Assembly: GCA_031401815.1 (NCBI GenBank)
Contig: JANNRW010000249.1
Location: forward strand, 1-22,570
Origin: JANNRW01 sp031401815
Lineage (GTDB): Bacteria > Desulfobacterota > Desulfuromonadia > Geobacterales > DSM-12255
Reading direction: 5' to 3'
Length of the DNA: 22,570 bases
In this document: positions 8,563 to 14,595 of the stretch, piece after piece
Position numbering within the stretch: position 1 is the first letter of the stretch
Layout of the letters: every line of letters begins with the position of its first letter
Made by a program: the position numbers and the translations under genes
Notes under the pieces: generated by a model
Databases searched by the model: none
What the model was told of the DNA's origin: nothing
What the model saw: only the letters and a program-made list of their open reading frames with translations

Positions 8563-8793
8563 TTATGCGCCGTCGCCGTAGCCGGAGCCATAGCCGTCGC
8601 CGTCGCCGTAGCCGTAGCCGTCGCCGTCGCCGTAGCCGGAGCCGGAGCCGGAGCCGGAGCCGTAGCCGGAGCCGGAGCCGTAGCCGGAGCCGGAGCCGTA
8701 GCCGTAGCCGTAGCCGTAGCCGGAGCCATAGCCGTAGCCATAGCCGTAGCCGTCTCTGATCTTCTTCCCAAATACTTTTGCGAACTTATTCAT
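8563..8793 (-). CDS. Gly-Tyr/Ser/Asp dipeptide-repeat protein
   Basis: This encodes 76 residues: a basic start (MNKFAKVFGKKIRD) followed by 31 consecutive Gly-X dipeptides, with X being Tyr 15 times, Ser 10 times, Asp 5 times and Ala once at the end. The codons are TAC or TAT, TCC and GAC after each GGC. The three TAT codons are silent in this frame but change His/Arg in one opposite-strand frame, supporting this frame as the coding one. The start codon has only a weak SD (GGACAG). A Gly/Tyr/Ser-rich low-complexity chain of this kind is expected to be disordered and might self-associate, but no function is known. It lies between the DUF6948-like and DUF669 genes. Confidence 0.6.
   Translation of the reverse strand: MNKFAKVFGKKIRDGYGYGYGYGSGYGYGYGYGSGSGYGSGSGYGSGSGSGSGYGDGDGYGYGDGDGYGSGYGDGA
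8566..8751. repeat. Hexanucleotide tandem repeat array (31 units)
   Basis: There are 31 head-to-tail 6-base units of the form GCCGNN or near variants (plus-strand GCCGTA, GCCGGA, GCCGTC, GCCATA). It is very GC-rich beside AT-rich flanks. Because the unit is 6 bases, gain or loss of units leaves the reading frame intact, so the array could vary in length by slippage. Confidence 0.95.
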
Positions 8794-8809
8794 CGCTTTC
8801 TGTCCAGAT

Positions 8810-8845
8810 TCTAAAGCTCTTAAGACATTTAATAGCTGCTTTAGA
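8810..8845 (-). terminator. Long-loop inverted repeat between two early genes
   Basis: A perfect 8-bp inverted repeat, 8810-8817 with 8838-8845 (TCTAAAGC / GCTTTAGA), has a 20-nt loop. It lies in the short gap between the DUF6948-like stop and the Gly-Tyr repeat gene start. It lacks a clear U-tract, so it could be a partial terminator, an RNA-processing site or a structure that shields the weak SD of the next gene. Confidence 0.4.
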
Positions 8846-8857
8846 GCACGGAATAAT

Positions 8858-9190
8858 TTATATTACTTGCATGATAAAATGTTTATCCAGTGGAGCGCAA
8901 ACCCTGCTCCCTTTACTAGATCCACTTTTCTCTGTAATCCCATATAATGCCAAATCCGTACAAGACGCAGCAGTATGGTTATCCCAATAATGCAATCTTC
9001 TCGCCTCCGATAATACAGCTACATAATTATCATCAACGCTTTCAAGAACCCCAAAAAATACGCCCGCACCATAGCTACGCACAATACAATATTCACCAAT
9101 ATAATCAGAGTAGATATCTTTAGACAATATCTTTTTCTCTTGCGCTTTTAAATATCGTACACCATTAACTTCAATCTCATTCTCTATCAT
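8858..9190 (-). CDS. DUF6948-like phage protein
   Basis: This encodes 110 residues, start ATG with SD AGGGG. The central block GEYCIVRSYGAGVFFGVLES, then VAVLSEARRLHYWDN, then CTDLALYGI, fits from memory the phage family annotated DUF6948, whose members share IVRTxxAGVxxGxL and ARRxWYW motifs. The function of that family is not established to my knowledge. The fold appears beta-rich. It follows the Sak4-like gene by 17 nt in the early operon, as small uncharacterised phage proteins often do. Confidence 0.7.
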   Translation of the reverse strand: MIENEIEVNGVRYLKAQEKKILSKDIYSDYIGEYCIVRSYGAGVFFGVLESVDDNYVAVLSEARRLHYWDNHTAASCTDLALYGITEKSGSSKGSRVCAPLDKHFIMQVI

Positions 9191-9207
9191 TTATAACCCC
9201 TATTAAT

Positions 9208-10038
9208 TTACACTGAAAAAAGAACATTAAAAGCATTTTGCATCTTATCATCCATAGTAATATCTGGAAAGTCCATCTTTAAGCCGTCCAGCTTAACCGC
9301 ACCTTCTTCAATATTAATTCTACCTTCCTTCACGTCTTTATACAAAGAACGGGCCTTATCTGTGAATATATCCTGAGGTGTTAACTCATCGTTAAAATAC
9401 TCGTCAATAACGCCACGTATCATATTCAAATCATTTGGTATGTATAAATCCGCAAACATACCCAAAGGCGATTTCGCCAAATGCACACCATCATTCTGCG
9501 TCAAGAACCGATACTCGCCATCTATCACAAATGCATGTAACACGATAGTAGCGCGAGCCTCAAAACCGCTCATCTTATCCGTTAGCTTACCAATCGTCTT
9601 AAACCGTACTATCTTGTCATCCCCTTCCTCAGAATGGTTTATAACAAAACAGAGCATGTCAGACCTACACTTAGCCAGCTCATCGAGTATAGCCCACGCA
9701 TTTTGCGCCATGATAGAGAACTTATCGAACCCCTTTTCACGTGCCTTTTCCATAAACTCGTTAATCATAATATACGTAAAATCATCAATAACCAAGTTCT
9801 TAATATCAGGCCGTTTAGCATTAATAAAACGAATGGCCTTGATAATAGTTTCGCTTTTATCACTAGAAAACAGATTGCCGTCTGTTAATTCTTTCTGTCT
9901 ATAGGACTTGTTAGCCCCTTTAAACGGCAACGGCTTACCGAGCACGTTTATAATAAATGTTTCCGATGGCTCTAAGGTGCGTATCGCACTACTCTTACCA
10001 ACCCCACTTTGCCCCAGTATCAACGTAATATTACTCAT
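9208..10038 (-). CDS. Sak4-like (AAA_24) RecA-fold ATPase
   Basis: This encodes 276 residues. A Walker A motif GQSGVGKSS (residues 8-16) follows the N-terminal strand ITLILG. The Walker B-type strand is KNLVIDDFTYIMIN (around residues 80-93), and a further Asn-His strand (MLCFVINHSEEGD) fits sensor I. This arrangement is typical of the Sak4-type phage annealing recombinases and the AAA_24 nucleotide-binding family, which promote single-strand annealing with an SSB partner. The DUF669 gene nearby is the expected partner. SD AGGAGT, 8 nt spacing. The start overlaps the stop of the upstream 50-residue gene by 8 nt. Confidence 0.85.
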   Translation of the reverse strand: MSNITLILGQSGVGKSSAIRTLEPSETFIINVLGKPLPFKGANKSYRQKELTDGNLFSSDKSETIIKAIRFINAKRPDIKNLVIDDFTYIMINEFMEKAREKGFDKFSIMAQNAWAILDELAKCRSDMLCFVINHSEEGDDKIVRFKTIGKLTDKMSGFEARATIVLHAFVIDGEYRFLTQNDGVHLAKSPLGMFADLYIPNDLNMIRGVIDEYFNDELTPQDIFTDKARSLYKDVKEGRINIEEGAVKLDGLKMDFPDITMDDKMQNAFNVLFSV

Positions 10039-10183
10039 TCTTCCAACTCCTGTTTAATTTATCATTTAATTCAAGTCTCTTTTGCCAATAACCCTGTATA
10101 TGTTCATAAGCTTTATACCGGTTAAGCTCCATATCATCCTGCTTTTTAAGCACCTCATCTAACGAATAGAAAGTCTCTATCAT
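10031..10183 (-). CDS. Small charged helical protein, 50 aa
   Basis: This 50-residue gene starts at ATG 10183, with SD AGGGG 7 nt upstream, and overlaps the Sak4-like start by 8 nt. Residues are highly charged and probably helical (DEVLKKQDDMELNRYKAYEH). No family is recognised. The strong SD and translational overlap make it a real gene. Confidence 0.65.
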   Translation of the reverse strand: MIETFYSLDEVLKKQDDMELNRYKAYEHIQGYWQKRLELNDKLNRSWKNE

Positions 10184-10193
10184 ATCAAAACCC

Positions 10194-10313
10194 CTAAAAC
10201 GTATATAAACCGTAAAAACACACGCACGCTATAAATACATATGAGCCTATTAGCACCCATATGTTTATCTTGCAATCACTACTCTTGTAACTGTTTTGAT
10301 GGTAATCGTTCAT
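10194..10313 (-). CDS. Small single-pass membrane protein, 39 aa
   Basis: The start is placed at ATG 10313, which has SD AGGAG 9 nt upstream, rather than at a longer in-frame ATG (10379) that lacks one. The protein has a short polar N-terminus with one Cys and then one transmembrane helix (INIWVLIGSYVFIACVCFYGL). The start lies inside the upstream 57-residue gene (35-nt overlap). Function is unknown. Confidence 0.6.
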   Translation of the reverse strand: MNDYHQNSYKSSDCKINIWVLIGSYVFIACVCFYGLYTF

Positions 10314-10452
10314 TTCTATATTCTCCTTGATTTGAAAATCTATCCACATTGTCCAATAATATAGACACCGGTAAGCCAAACATCTTTGCGAAGCTTGACA
10401 TACTTTCTTTTACCATCACCTGTACTTTCTCACTATCAATTGCCGTCTGCAT
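10279..10452 (-). CDS. Small hypothetical protein, 57 aa
   Basis: Start ATG 10452 has an excellent SD (GGAGG, 6 nt spacing). The protein begins MQTAIDSEKVQVMVKES and contains FAKMFGLPVSILLDNV; it is probably helical and soluble. It overlaps the 40-residue gene upstream by 17 nt and the membrane gene downstream by 35 nt. I recognise no family. Confidence 0.65.
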   Translation of the reverse strand: MQTAIDSEKVQVMVKESMSSFAKMFGLPVSILLDNVDRFSNQGEYRNERLPSKQLQE

Positions 10453-10558
10453 TTATAACCTCCTGTAGTTGCTTAATTTGATGTTGAATATCAGATAACT
10501 TATATTGAACATAAACCATCTGTAGCGCTAATAAAAACAAACATATAGCTACTCTCAT
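10436..10558 (-). CDS. Small membrane protein with coiled-coil tail, 40 aa
   Basis: ATG 10558 follows a GTAGGTG SD-like site and lies just after the Gp157 stop. An N-terminal hydrophobic helix (VAICLFLLALQMVYV) is followed by a short heptad-like helix (LSDIQHQIKQLQEVI). The hydrophobic stretch may anchor it in the inner membrane or act as a signal. No family recognised. Confidence 0.55.
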   Translation of the reverse strand: MRVAICLFLLALQMVYVQYKLSDIQHQIKQLQEVINADGN

Positions 10559-10565
10559 ATCACAC

Positions 10566-11063
10566 CTACTTAATAGTCAACGAATAATTAGCGGTTAAGC
10601 GAGCATAAGGAATGCTAACTCCATTCTCTAACTCATTTCTAATTGCCTGCCGATCTATTTCTTCTACCGTTGCATAACGCTTATGCGAAGGATGTATTTT
10701 CGAGAAATCATTACTCAAAATTTCTAATTTTGGCTTTATAGAAGAAACCCTTACGCTAAGCTCTGGCCCTTCAACTTTATCCAGATTAAATAGAGGCATA
10801 TTTTTTTTTAAGAAATCCTCATACTTCTTAACATCCCGCTCTAATGCCTGACGTTTCTCTTCCATATCCTGCTCATACTTTTTCATCAACGCAATCTTAG
10901 CTTTTAAATTCTTAAGCAAAGCGCCAACATTAAGCACAGTTGTATCAAAATCATGTGATGCATCCGTTAACCTCTCCATTATCTCATCATCAAAACCACG
11001 CTCTTCTATCAAGTTAAATAGAAGCTCGTACTCTTTATCAATCCTATACAAATCTAATTTCAT
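10566..11063 (-). CDS. Siphovirus Gp157 family protein
   Basis: This encodes 165 residues matching the Siphovirus Gp157 family found in phage recombination and replication operons. The first half (residues 30-100) is a long, charged coiled coil (KNLKAKIALMKKYEQDMEEKRQALERDV region). The second half carries the conserved end: SVRVSSIKPKLEIL, then DIxxIHPSHKR-like and NELENGVSIPYARL before SLTIK. The molecular role is not established; it usually accompanies Sak4/ERF-type recombinases. It is the first gene after the strong minus-strand promoter at 11177-11204, with SD AAGGGGCGGTT, so it is expressed early. Confidence 0.88.
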   Translation of the reverse strand: MKLDLYRIDKEYELLFNLIEERGFDDEIMERLTDASHDFDTTVLNVGALLKNLKAKIALMKKYEQDMEEKRQALERDVKKYEDFLKKNMPLFNLDKVEGPELSVRVSSIKPKLEILSNDFSKIHPSHKRYATVEEIDRQAIRNELENGVSIPYARLTANYSLTIK

Positions 11064-11149
11064 AACCGCCCCTTAGTATTAGGAGCTCCAGAGCAGATGA
11101 TTGTGGTCCCATAACTTAGAGTTAAAAGGCACCCACCCCGAAGCATCAG

Positions 11150-11171
11150 TACTAGACAACATAATCTAGTA
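11150..11171. promoter_or_regulatory. Inverted repeat, probable operator
   Basis: A perfect 7-bp inverted repeat, TACTAGA (11150-11156) and TCTAGTA (11165-11171), has an 8-nt spacer, giving a 22-bp two-fold symmetric site. It overlaps the expected transcription start of the minus-strand early promoter, a typical repressor-operator location. The regulator is not identified; the helix-turn-helix candidate encoded just downstream on the plus strand is an obvious candidate. Confidence 0.5.
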
Positions 11172-11176
11172 TCAAA

Positions 11177-11204
11177 ATTATAACACATATTTATAATTTG
11201 TCAA
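11177..11204 (-). promoter_or_regulatory. Strong early minus-strand promoter
   Basis: On the minus strand, TTGACA (11204-11199) and TATAAT (11182-11177) are both perfect sigma70 consensus boxes, with a 16-bp spacer and an extended -10 TG. It drives the recombination operon beginning with Gp157. Its -35 box overlaps that of the plus-strand promoter. Confidence 0.85.
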
Positions 11205-11226
11205 GCTTTATTTTAAAAAATATGAT
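11198..11226 (+). promoter_or_regulatory. Plus-strand promoter for replication genes
   Basis: TTGTCA (11198-11203) and TATGAT (11221-11226) are each one mismatch from consensus, with a 17-bp spacer. It would start transcription near 11233, about 30 nt before the first replication-region gene. Confidence 0.7.
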
Positions 11227-11263
11227 ATACTATTAACAATAACTATAAACAAGGGGAAAATTG

Positions 11264-11518
11264 ATGCAATTAGACACAAATGAAATCGAATACTTAATTG
11301 AAAATGAACCGTCAATGAACGAGTTCTTTCATTACTTAAACGAATACACCGATAAAGAACATACAATCCTTGCAAAATGTACTCGCACAGATATAAAGCG
11401 GCATACTGGATGCTCCTATTATCATATTCAAAAATTTTGTGAGCGCAAAAGAATGAATCTGAAATCATATTTCAAATTAGTTAAATATGCACGAACGTTA
11501 CTTGCTGAGCTAAAGTGA
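11264..11518 (+). CDS. Small helix-turn-helix candidate protein
   Basis: This encodes 84 residues. ATG 11264 is chosen because AAGGGG lies at the right spacing; an upstream in-frame TTG (11261) is less likely. Residues about 40-62 (TRTDIKRHTGCSYYHIQKFCER) fit a helix-turn-helix, with the Ile/Thr-Gly/Ser/Ile spacing expected for recognition helices, and the surrounding sequence is Lys/Arg-rich. It is the first gene of the rightward operon, and its stop overlaps the initiator start (GTGA). It might be a Cro-like or initiator-partner protein; a specific family is not recognised. Confidence 0.65.
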   Translation: MQLDTNEIEYLIENEPSMNEFFHYLNEYTDKEHTILAKCTRTDIKRHTGCSYYHIQKFCERKRMNLKSYFKLVKYARTLLAELK

Positions 11519-12690
11519 TACTAGATGAATTAATATGCACCAATTTTAATAAGTTTATTTTGGTAAATAAGAAAATAGGGCATGTAAAAAACACTATTTT
11601 ATATGTTAAGCTGTCTTATATGGCAAGATTAGCGCCTGCAAAAATTCATAAAGTAAATCTAGCCAACCAAATGGACATATGCGAGCGCACTTTACGAACT
11701 TATATTTTGAGATTATTCGTACAAGGATTCCTGATAAAAGATACACGCTTTGAGAATGGGGAAAAATTTCAGGCCGTTATCTTACCGAAAAGCAATCCTA
11801 AACTAACTATCAACTTCAAAAAGCTCAAAAAATTAGAGCAATTAACCGACAGTTCTGATGCGGCATTACTGCTTTCTCACATTGCCTATGAGCAAAAATA
11901 TAAACATTCATACGGCTATTCCCTACCCGAAATTGCACAATTTTTCTGCTGGAGCAGATCCAAGGTTATCTATCTTTTAAAACGTTTGGAGTACAAGAAA
12001 TTAATCATTTGCACCCGGGAAAGTAAAATAAATACATCCCATAAAATCAACGTTGAACAGATTAACAACATCTTTTCTGTGGATAACTTTGGCAAATCTG
12101 TGGATAAGTATGCAAAACCTGTGGATAAGTCTGTGGATAAGTCTAAAATACCAGAAAGTTATCCACTACTAAACGGCAAAAATTACACTACTAAACGGCA
12201 AAAATTAAACTACTCAGGCCCCCTATTCCTTATACTAAGAAATATTAGAAAAAATATTATTATTAACACCGAGTGTGTTGAGGGTCCAAATCGGCTCAGT
12301 TCCTATGAGCGGGCGGTGCAGATATTTTTTATAAATACGCCCCTCCTGACGGAGGGCTTAGACCGGCTGAAGAAGGAAATCGAGGTTGGCTGGGAGACCG
12401 CTGAATGGTTGGCTCAAATTCGTTACAGTGTCTTAAAGACGATAAGCAAATACCCAGGGAGAAATATGTTAAATCTTATTTGCTCATGTATTAAACTTGC
12501 CTGTGAAAAGAAATGGGGCGTTCCTAGTGGCTTTTACGAGAGCGAGGAGGGTAGAGCGTTCTATGCCCACATTGAGCGCCAAATGATTGAGCACGAGGAG
12601 CGAAAATGGGGTGGAATGGCTCCCGACAACCCATTAGCCAAAATGTTGCATCTAAACTTGCCACATATGGCAAGTATGCGCCCACCATGA
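11515..12690 (+). CDS. Replication initiator containing the origin
   Basis: This 391-residue protein has two winged-helix-like regions. One lies at about residues 1-95 (KIHKVNLANQMDICERTLRTYILRLFVQGFL). The other is at about 112-165 (YSLPEIAQFFCWSRSKVIYLLKRLEYKKLI). A linker at residues about 188-210 encodes repeated SVDK peptides because its DNA carries DnaA boxes and iterons. A C-terminal region (about 265-391) is helical and charged. The layout resembles lambda O-type initiators, which bind iterons inside their own gene and recruit helicase. The GTG start overlaps the preceding stop by 4 nt. No primase, polymerase or helicase motif is seen, so host helicase and polymerase use is inferred. 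Confidence 0.8.
   Translation: MILDELICTNFNKFILVNKKIGHVKNTILYVKLSYMARLAPAKIHKVNLANQMDICERTLRTYILRLFVQGFLIKDTRFENGEKFQAVILPKSNPKLTINFKKLKKLEQLTDSSDAALLLSHIAYEQKYKHSYGYSLPEIAQFFCWSRSKVIYLLKRLEYKKLIICTRESKINTSHKINVEQINNIFSVDNFGKSVDKYAKPVDKSVDKSKIPESYPLLNGKNYTTKRQKLNYSGPLFLILRNIRKNIIINTECVEGPNRLSSYERAVQIFFINTPLLTEGLDRLKKEIEVGWETAEWLAQIRYSVLKTISKYPGRNMLNLICSCIKLACEKKWGVPSGFYESEEGRAFYAHIERQMIEHEERKWGGMAPDNPLAKMLHLNLPHMASMRPP
12078..12267. other. Probable phage replication origin
   Basis: Within the initiator gene lie four perfect DnaA boxes (TGTGGATAA at 12078, 12099, 12120 and 12132, spaced 21, 21 and 12 bp) and one inverted box with one mismatch (12159-12167). Next come a perfect 22-bp direct tandem repeat (12164-12185 and 12186-12207, core ACTAAACGGCAAAAATTA) with a partial third copy. 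An AT-rich tract (12231-12267, 4 G/C of 37) follows. This order (DnaA boxes, iterons, unwinding element) is the classic theta-replication layout, as in the lambda O gene. Because 22 is not a multiple of 3, the repeat encodes different residues, so selection is on DNA. Confidence 0.8.
12164..12207 (+). repeat. Tandem 22-bp iteron pair
   Basis: Two perfect, adjacent copies of CACTACTAAACGGCAAAAAT plus TA (12164-12185 and 12186-12207). A third partial copy (ACTAC) follows. They lie between the DnaA boxes and the AT-rich tract and are the likely binding sites of the encoded initiator. Confidence 0.85.
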
Positions 12691-12763
12691 CGTTTTATTA
12701 ACAAACTGGTGTGTACGTAGCGGGTAGGTGGTAAATTTAACGTGGCGAGGCTAATTTTAGATT

Positions 12764-12952
12764 ATGGAAATAACTTTATTGCGAATATTTTTAGCGAGAC
12801 AGGCTTGTTCAGTTTGTAAGCTTAAGGTAAAAATGCAGATAAAAGAGCCGGATGTATTGTTAGGGTTATGTGTAGATTGTTATGAGTCGTATAGTAATTA
12901 TTGTAAGAAAACGTATGAACAGGAGTTTATGGGGATGAAAGATGAAAACTGA
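12764..12952 (+). CDS. Small Zn-ribbon-like protein, 62 aa
   Basis: This encodes 62 residues with two Cys pairs, CSVCK (near residue 15) and CVDCY (near residue 36), fitting a small zinc ribbon. The start codon ATG 12764 has only a distant GAGG; a downstream ATG has AAGG but would lose the first Cys pair. The last codons overlap the next gene start through ATGAAAACTGA. Role unknown; Zn-ribbon proteins recur in this phage. Confidence 0.6.
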   Translation: MEITLLRIFLARQACSVCKLKVKMQIKEPDVLLGLCVDCYESYSNYCKKTYEQEFMGMKDEN

Positions 12953-13241
12953 AAGCAAGCCTAAAAAGTTTAAAGATTTTAAAGGAACGCCAAGTAATGT
13001 GGTTTTTAATATCCCAACCCCCGAGCAAATGCGGGCATATAGAGAGCGGGAAGAGCGATGGCGAATAGAGGCTTTGTGTAAGGATGGATTAGAGCATGAT
13101 TTTTTTACATCGAAAGTCTTTGCCAGGATTGCGGGAGAGGTTAAGTTTTGGGAAAGAACTTGCAAAAAGTGTGAGAAAAAAGAAACATTAGAGATGTGCG
13201 GTGCAATTGATAATAAGGGGCCAATAGAATATGAAAACTGA
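12942..13241 (+). CDS. Zn-ribbon-like hypothetical protein, 99 aa
   Basis: This encodes 99 residues. The start overlaps the preceding stop in ATGAAAACTGA and has SD GGGG. The N-terminus is Lys/Pro-rich and the middle (residues 30-45) is a charged helix. Residues about 45-80 hold CKDG, HDFF and CKKCEKKE, a probable zinc-binding motif. Family and function are not recognised. Its stop overlaps the next start through the same ATGAAAACTGA junction. Confidence 0.65.
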   Translation: MKTESKPKKFKDFKGTPSNVVFNIPTPEQMRAYREREERWRIEALCKDGLEHDFFTSKVFARIAGEVKFWERTCKKCEKKETLEMCGAIDNKGPIEYEN

Positions 13242-14019
13242 AGAGATACTAAACGAACGTGAAAAGACGCATGGGGATTTTGAGCGGGTTGCTAATCTTT
13301 ATAATGCTTTAAAAATGGACGTGGGCTGGTCTCTTGATGAAAAAGTGGGTGAGCGTAAAATAACATACAAACACATACTTCCCATTGACATGATTTTGCT
13401 TAAACTGGCCCGCATTGTTTGCGGCGACCCTAACTTTGCTGATCACTGGGACGACATAGCAGGGTATGCGATGTTGGGGAAGGGGAAAAAAGAGACGCGG
13501 AAACAACCTGTGAGCGCCGCTATTTTAGATAAAGAATATTGTTTCCCATTGGGTAGTGGCAAAGGCGTAATAGATTTCTGGAAAGAGGGGGAAGCTATTT
13601 TAGATAAAGATTGTAAATGCATTACTTTTAATGGGCAGCATCACCATACTTGTGAGAAATATGTTAAAGAAGAGCTGAAAGAATGGTTGAAATCTGAATG
13701 GAAACCATTAGAAAAATGTAAATGTTTTAAATGTGGCGACCCATATATGGGAATACCCGCAATTAAAGGATTATGCTGTAGTTGTATTTGGAGCAAGGAA
13801 GAGCCGAAAGAAGATAGCCATCCGTGCAGTGGGATGCTTTTTACAGAGGTGCTACGCGCAAAAGAATGTAAACACGAGTCTATGGAGTCATGGATTGCCT
13901 ATGCTTTAGGGGATGACCCAACATCTGGAGTAGCAAAAAATTTTTTCCAATGCAAAGAATGCAACTATGTGACGGAACTTATATATGTTCCACGTGAAAC
14001 AATGGGGGAAGAGAAATGA
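13231..14019 (+). CDS. DUF6378 domain fused to Zn-ribbon C-terminus
   Basis: This encodes 262 residues. Residues 5-85 fit the phage DUF6378 family: ILNEREKTHGDF at the start, then LPIDMILLKLARI and DHWDDIAGYAMLG. The ERxxTHGDF and helical LLKLARI/DDIAGYA motifs are the family's conserved part; its activity is not established. After a spacer come two probable zinc-binding blocks: CKCFKCGDP with CCSC (residues about 165-190) and CKHE with CKECNYVTE (about 213-252). The usual family domain is about 90 residues, so the fusion is unusual. It begins 11 nt before the preceding stop and ends by overlapping the membrane gene start. Confidence 0.7.
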   Translation: MKTEEILNEREKTHGDFERVANLYNALKMDVGWSLDEKVGERKITYKHILPIDMILLKLARIVCGDPNFADHWDDIAGYAMLGKGKKETRKQPVSAAILDKEYCFPLGSGKGVIDFWKEGEAILDKDCKCITFNGQHHHTCEKYVKEELKEWLKSEWKPLEKCKCFKCGDPYMGIPAIKGLCCSCIWSKEEPKEDSHPCSGMLFTEVLRAKECKHESMESWIAYALGDDPTSGVAKNFFQCKECNYVTELIYVPRETMGEEK

Positions 14020-14330
14020 GTTCATTTGAGATTTATTTGTTGTTTATAGCTATTCCTAAATTTGGTATGCTACTTACGGGAGTCAGTGCAGGTATGACGA
14101 TACTTTGTCTTTGGATTATAGGTGAAAGCAAAGAAAACGATCCATGCAATGGCGCGATAATTACGGGGATTATATTCTTTATTCTGTTGCTATTGTCATT
14201 TTTTGTTCCAACACAAAAAGAAATGGCAACTATTTATCTAGCGCCCAAGATAATCAATAATCAGACTATCCAACAGATACCAGCTGAGATTATGAAGTTT
14301 ATTGATAAAGAGATTGAGTCTAAAGATTAA
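14016..14330 (+). CDS. Two-helix membrane protein, hypothetical
   Basis: This encodes 104 residues, start ATG overlapping the upstream stop (ATGA), SD GGGGGA. Two hydrophobic segments lie at residues about 6-36 and 45-66 (IITGIIFFILLLLSFFV). The C-terminal 35 residues, with EMATIYLAPKIINNQ and QQIPAEIMKFIDKEIE, resemble the tail of a widespread uncharacterised phage membrane protein type. Role unknown; it lies at the end of the replication-region cluster. Confidence 0.7.
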   Translation: MSSFEIYLLFIAIPKFGMLLTGVSAGMTILCLWIIGESKENDPCNGAIITGIIFFILLLLSFFVPTQKEMATIYLAPKIINNQTIQQIPAEIMKFIDKEIESKD

Positions 14331-14352
14331 TGCCTGAATTGGAGTATTGGTG

Positions 14353-14553
14353 ATGAGCTCTAAACGTTCTCGTAAATATTTCTTTTACTGGCAGTCTAGG
14401 CAGAAGGTGCATAAATGTTACTTTATGATTGGCAATAGGGTGTGGACAAAATACGGCTGGCGTGAGTTGAGTACGCCAATAGTGGGATGGAAGGAAGAGG
14501 GTGATGATATCCTGTATAATGTTGTTTGGGGTGTTAGTGACAAGCTTGCATGA
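14353..14553 (+). CDS. Small basic/aromatic protein, 66 aa
   Basis: Start ATG 14353 has GGAG 8 nt upstream; the in-frame TTG and GTG just before are less likely. The protein is basic and rich in Trp and Tyr (KYFFYWQSRQKVHKCYFMIGN, VWTKYGWREL), possibly nucleic-acid-binding, but no family is recognised. No hydrophobic segment or signal is seen. Confidence 0.6.
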   Translation: MSSKRSRKYFFYWQSRQKVHKCYFMIGNRVWTKYGWRELSTPIVGWKEEGDDILYNVVWGVSDKLA

Positions 14554-14568
14554 TTAACAACAGGTTGA

Positions 14569-14574
14569 TATAAT
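14569..14574 (+). promoter_or_regulatory. Extended -10 promoter
   Basis: TGATATAAT gives a perfect -10 with an extended TG; the -35 region is weak. It lies 22 nt before the start of the next gene, which has its own SD (GGAG), so that gene may be expressed separately. Confidence 0.55.
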
Positions 14575-14595
14575 ATTCCCCATTTGGAGAATTAA

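Noticed and set aside
8566..8751. Possible CRISPR-like array
   Set aside because: It has no spacers between repeats; it is a continuous 6-base tandem repeat in a coding frame.
8538..8814. Plus-strand frames over the GC-rich array reading Arg/Ser-rich or Ala/Val-rich proteins, and a second minus-strand Ala/Thr-rich frame
   Set aside because: They are shadows of the 6-base array; changes that are silent in the Gly-Tyr frame alter residues in the Arg/Ser plus-strand frame, and the array as a whole lies in a minus-strand operon.
9440..9904. Long plus-strand frames opposite the Sak4-like gene
   Set aside because: They lie opposite a gene with Walker motifs and a strong SD; composition is unlike a real protein and there is no SD.
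11064..11149. GGA-containing leader of the early operon as a CsrA target
   Set aside because: GGA motifs are present, but no convincing hairpin presents them in a loop, and SD sites contain GGA anyway.
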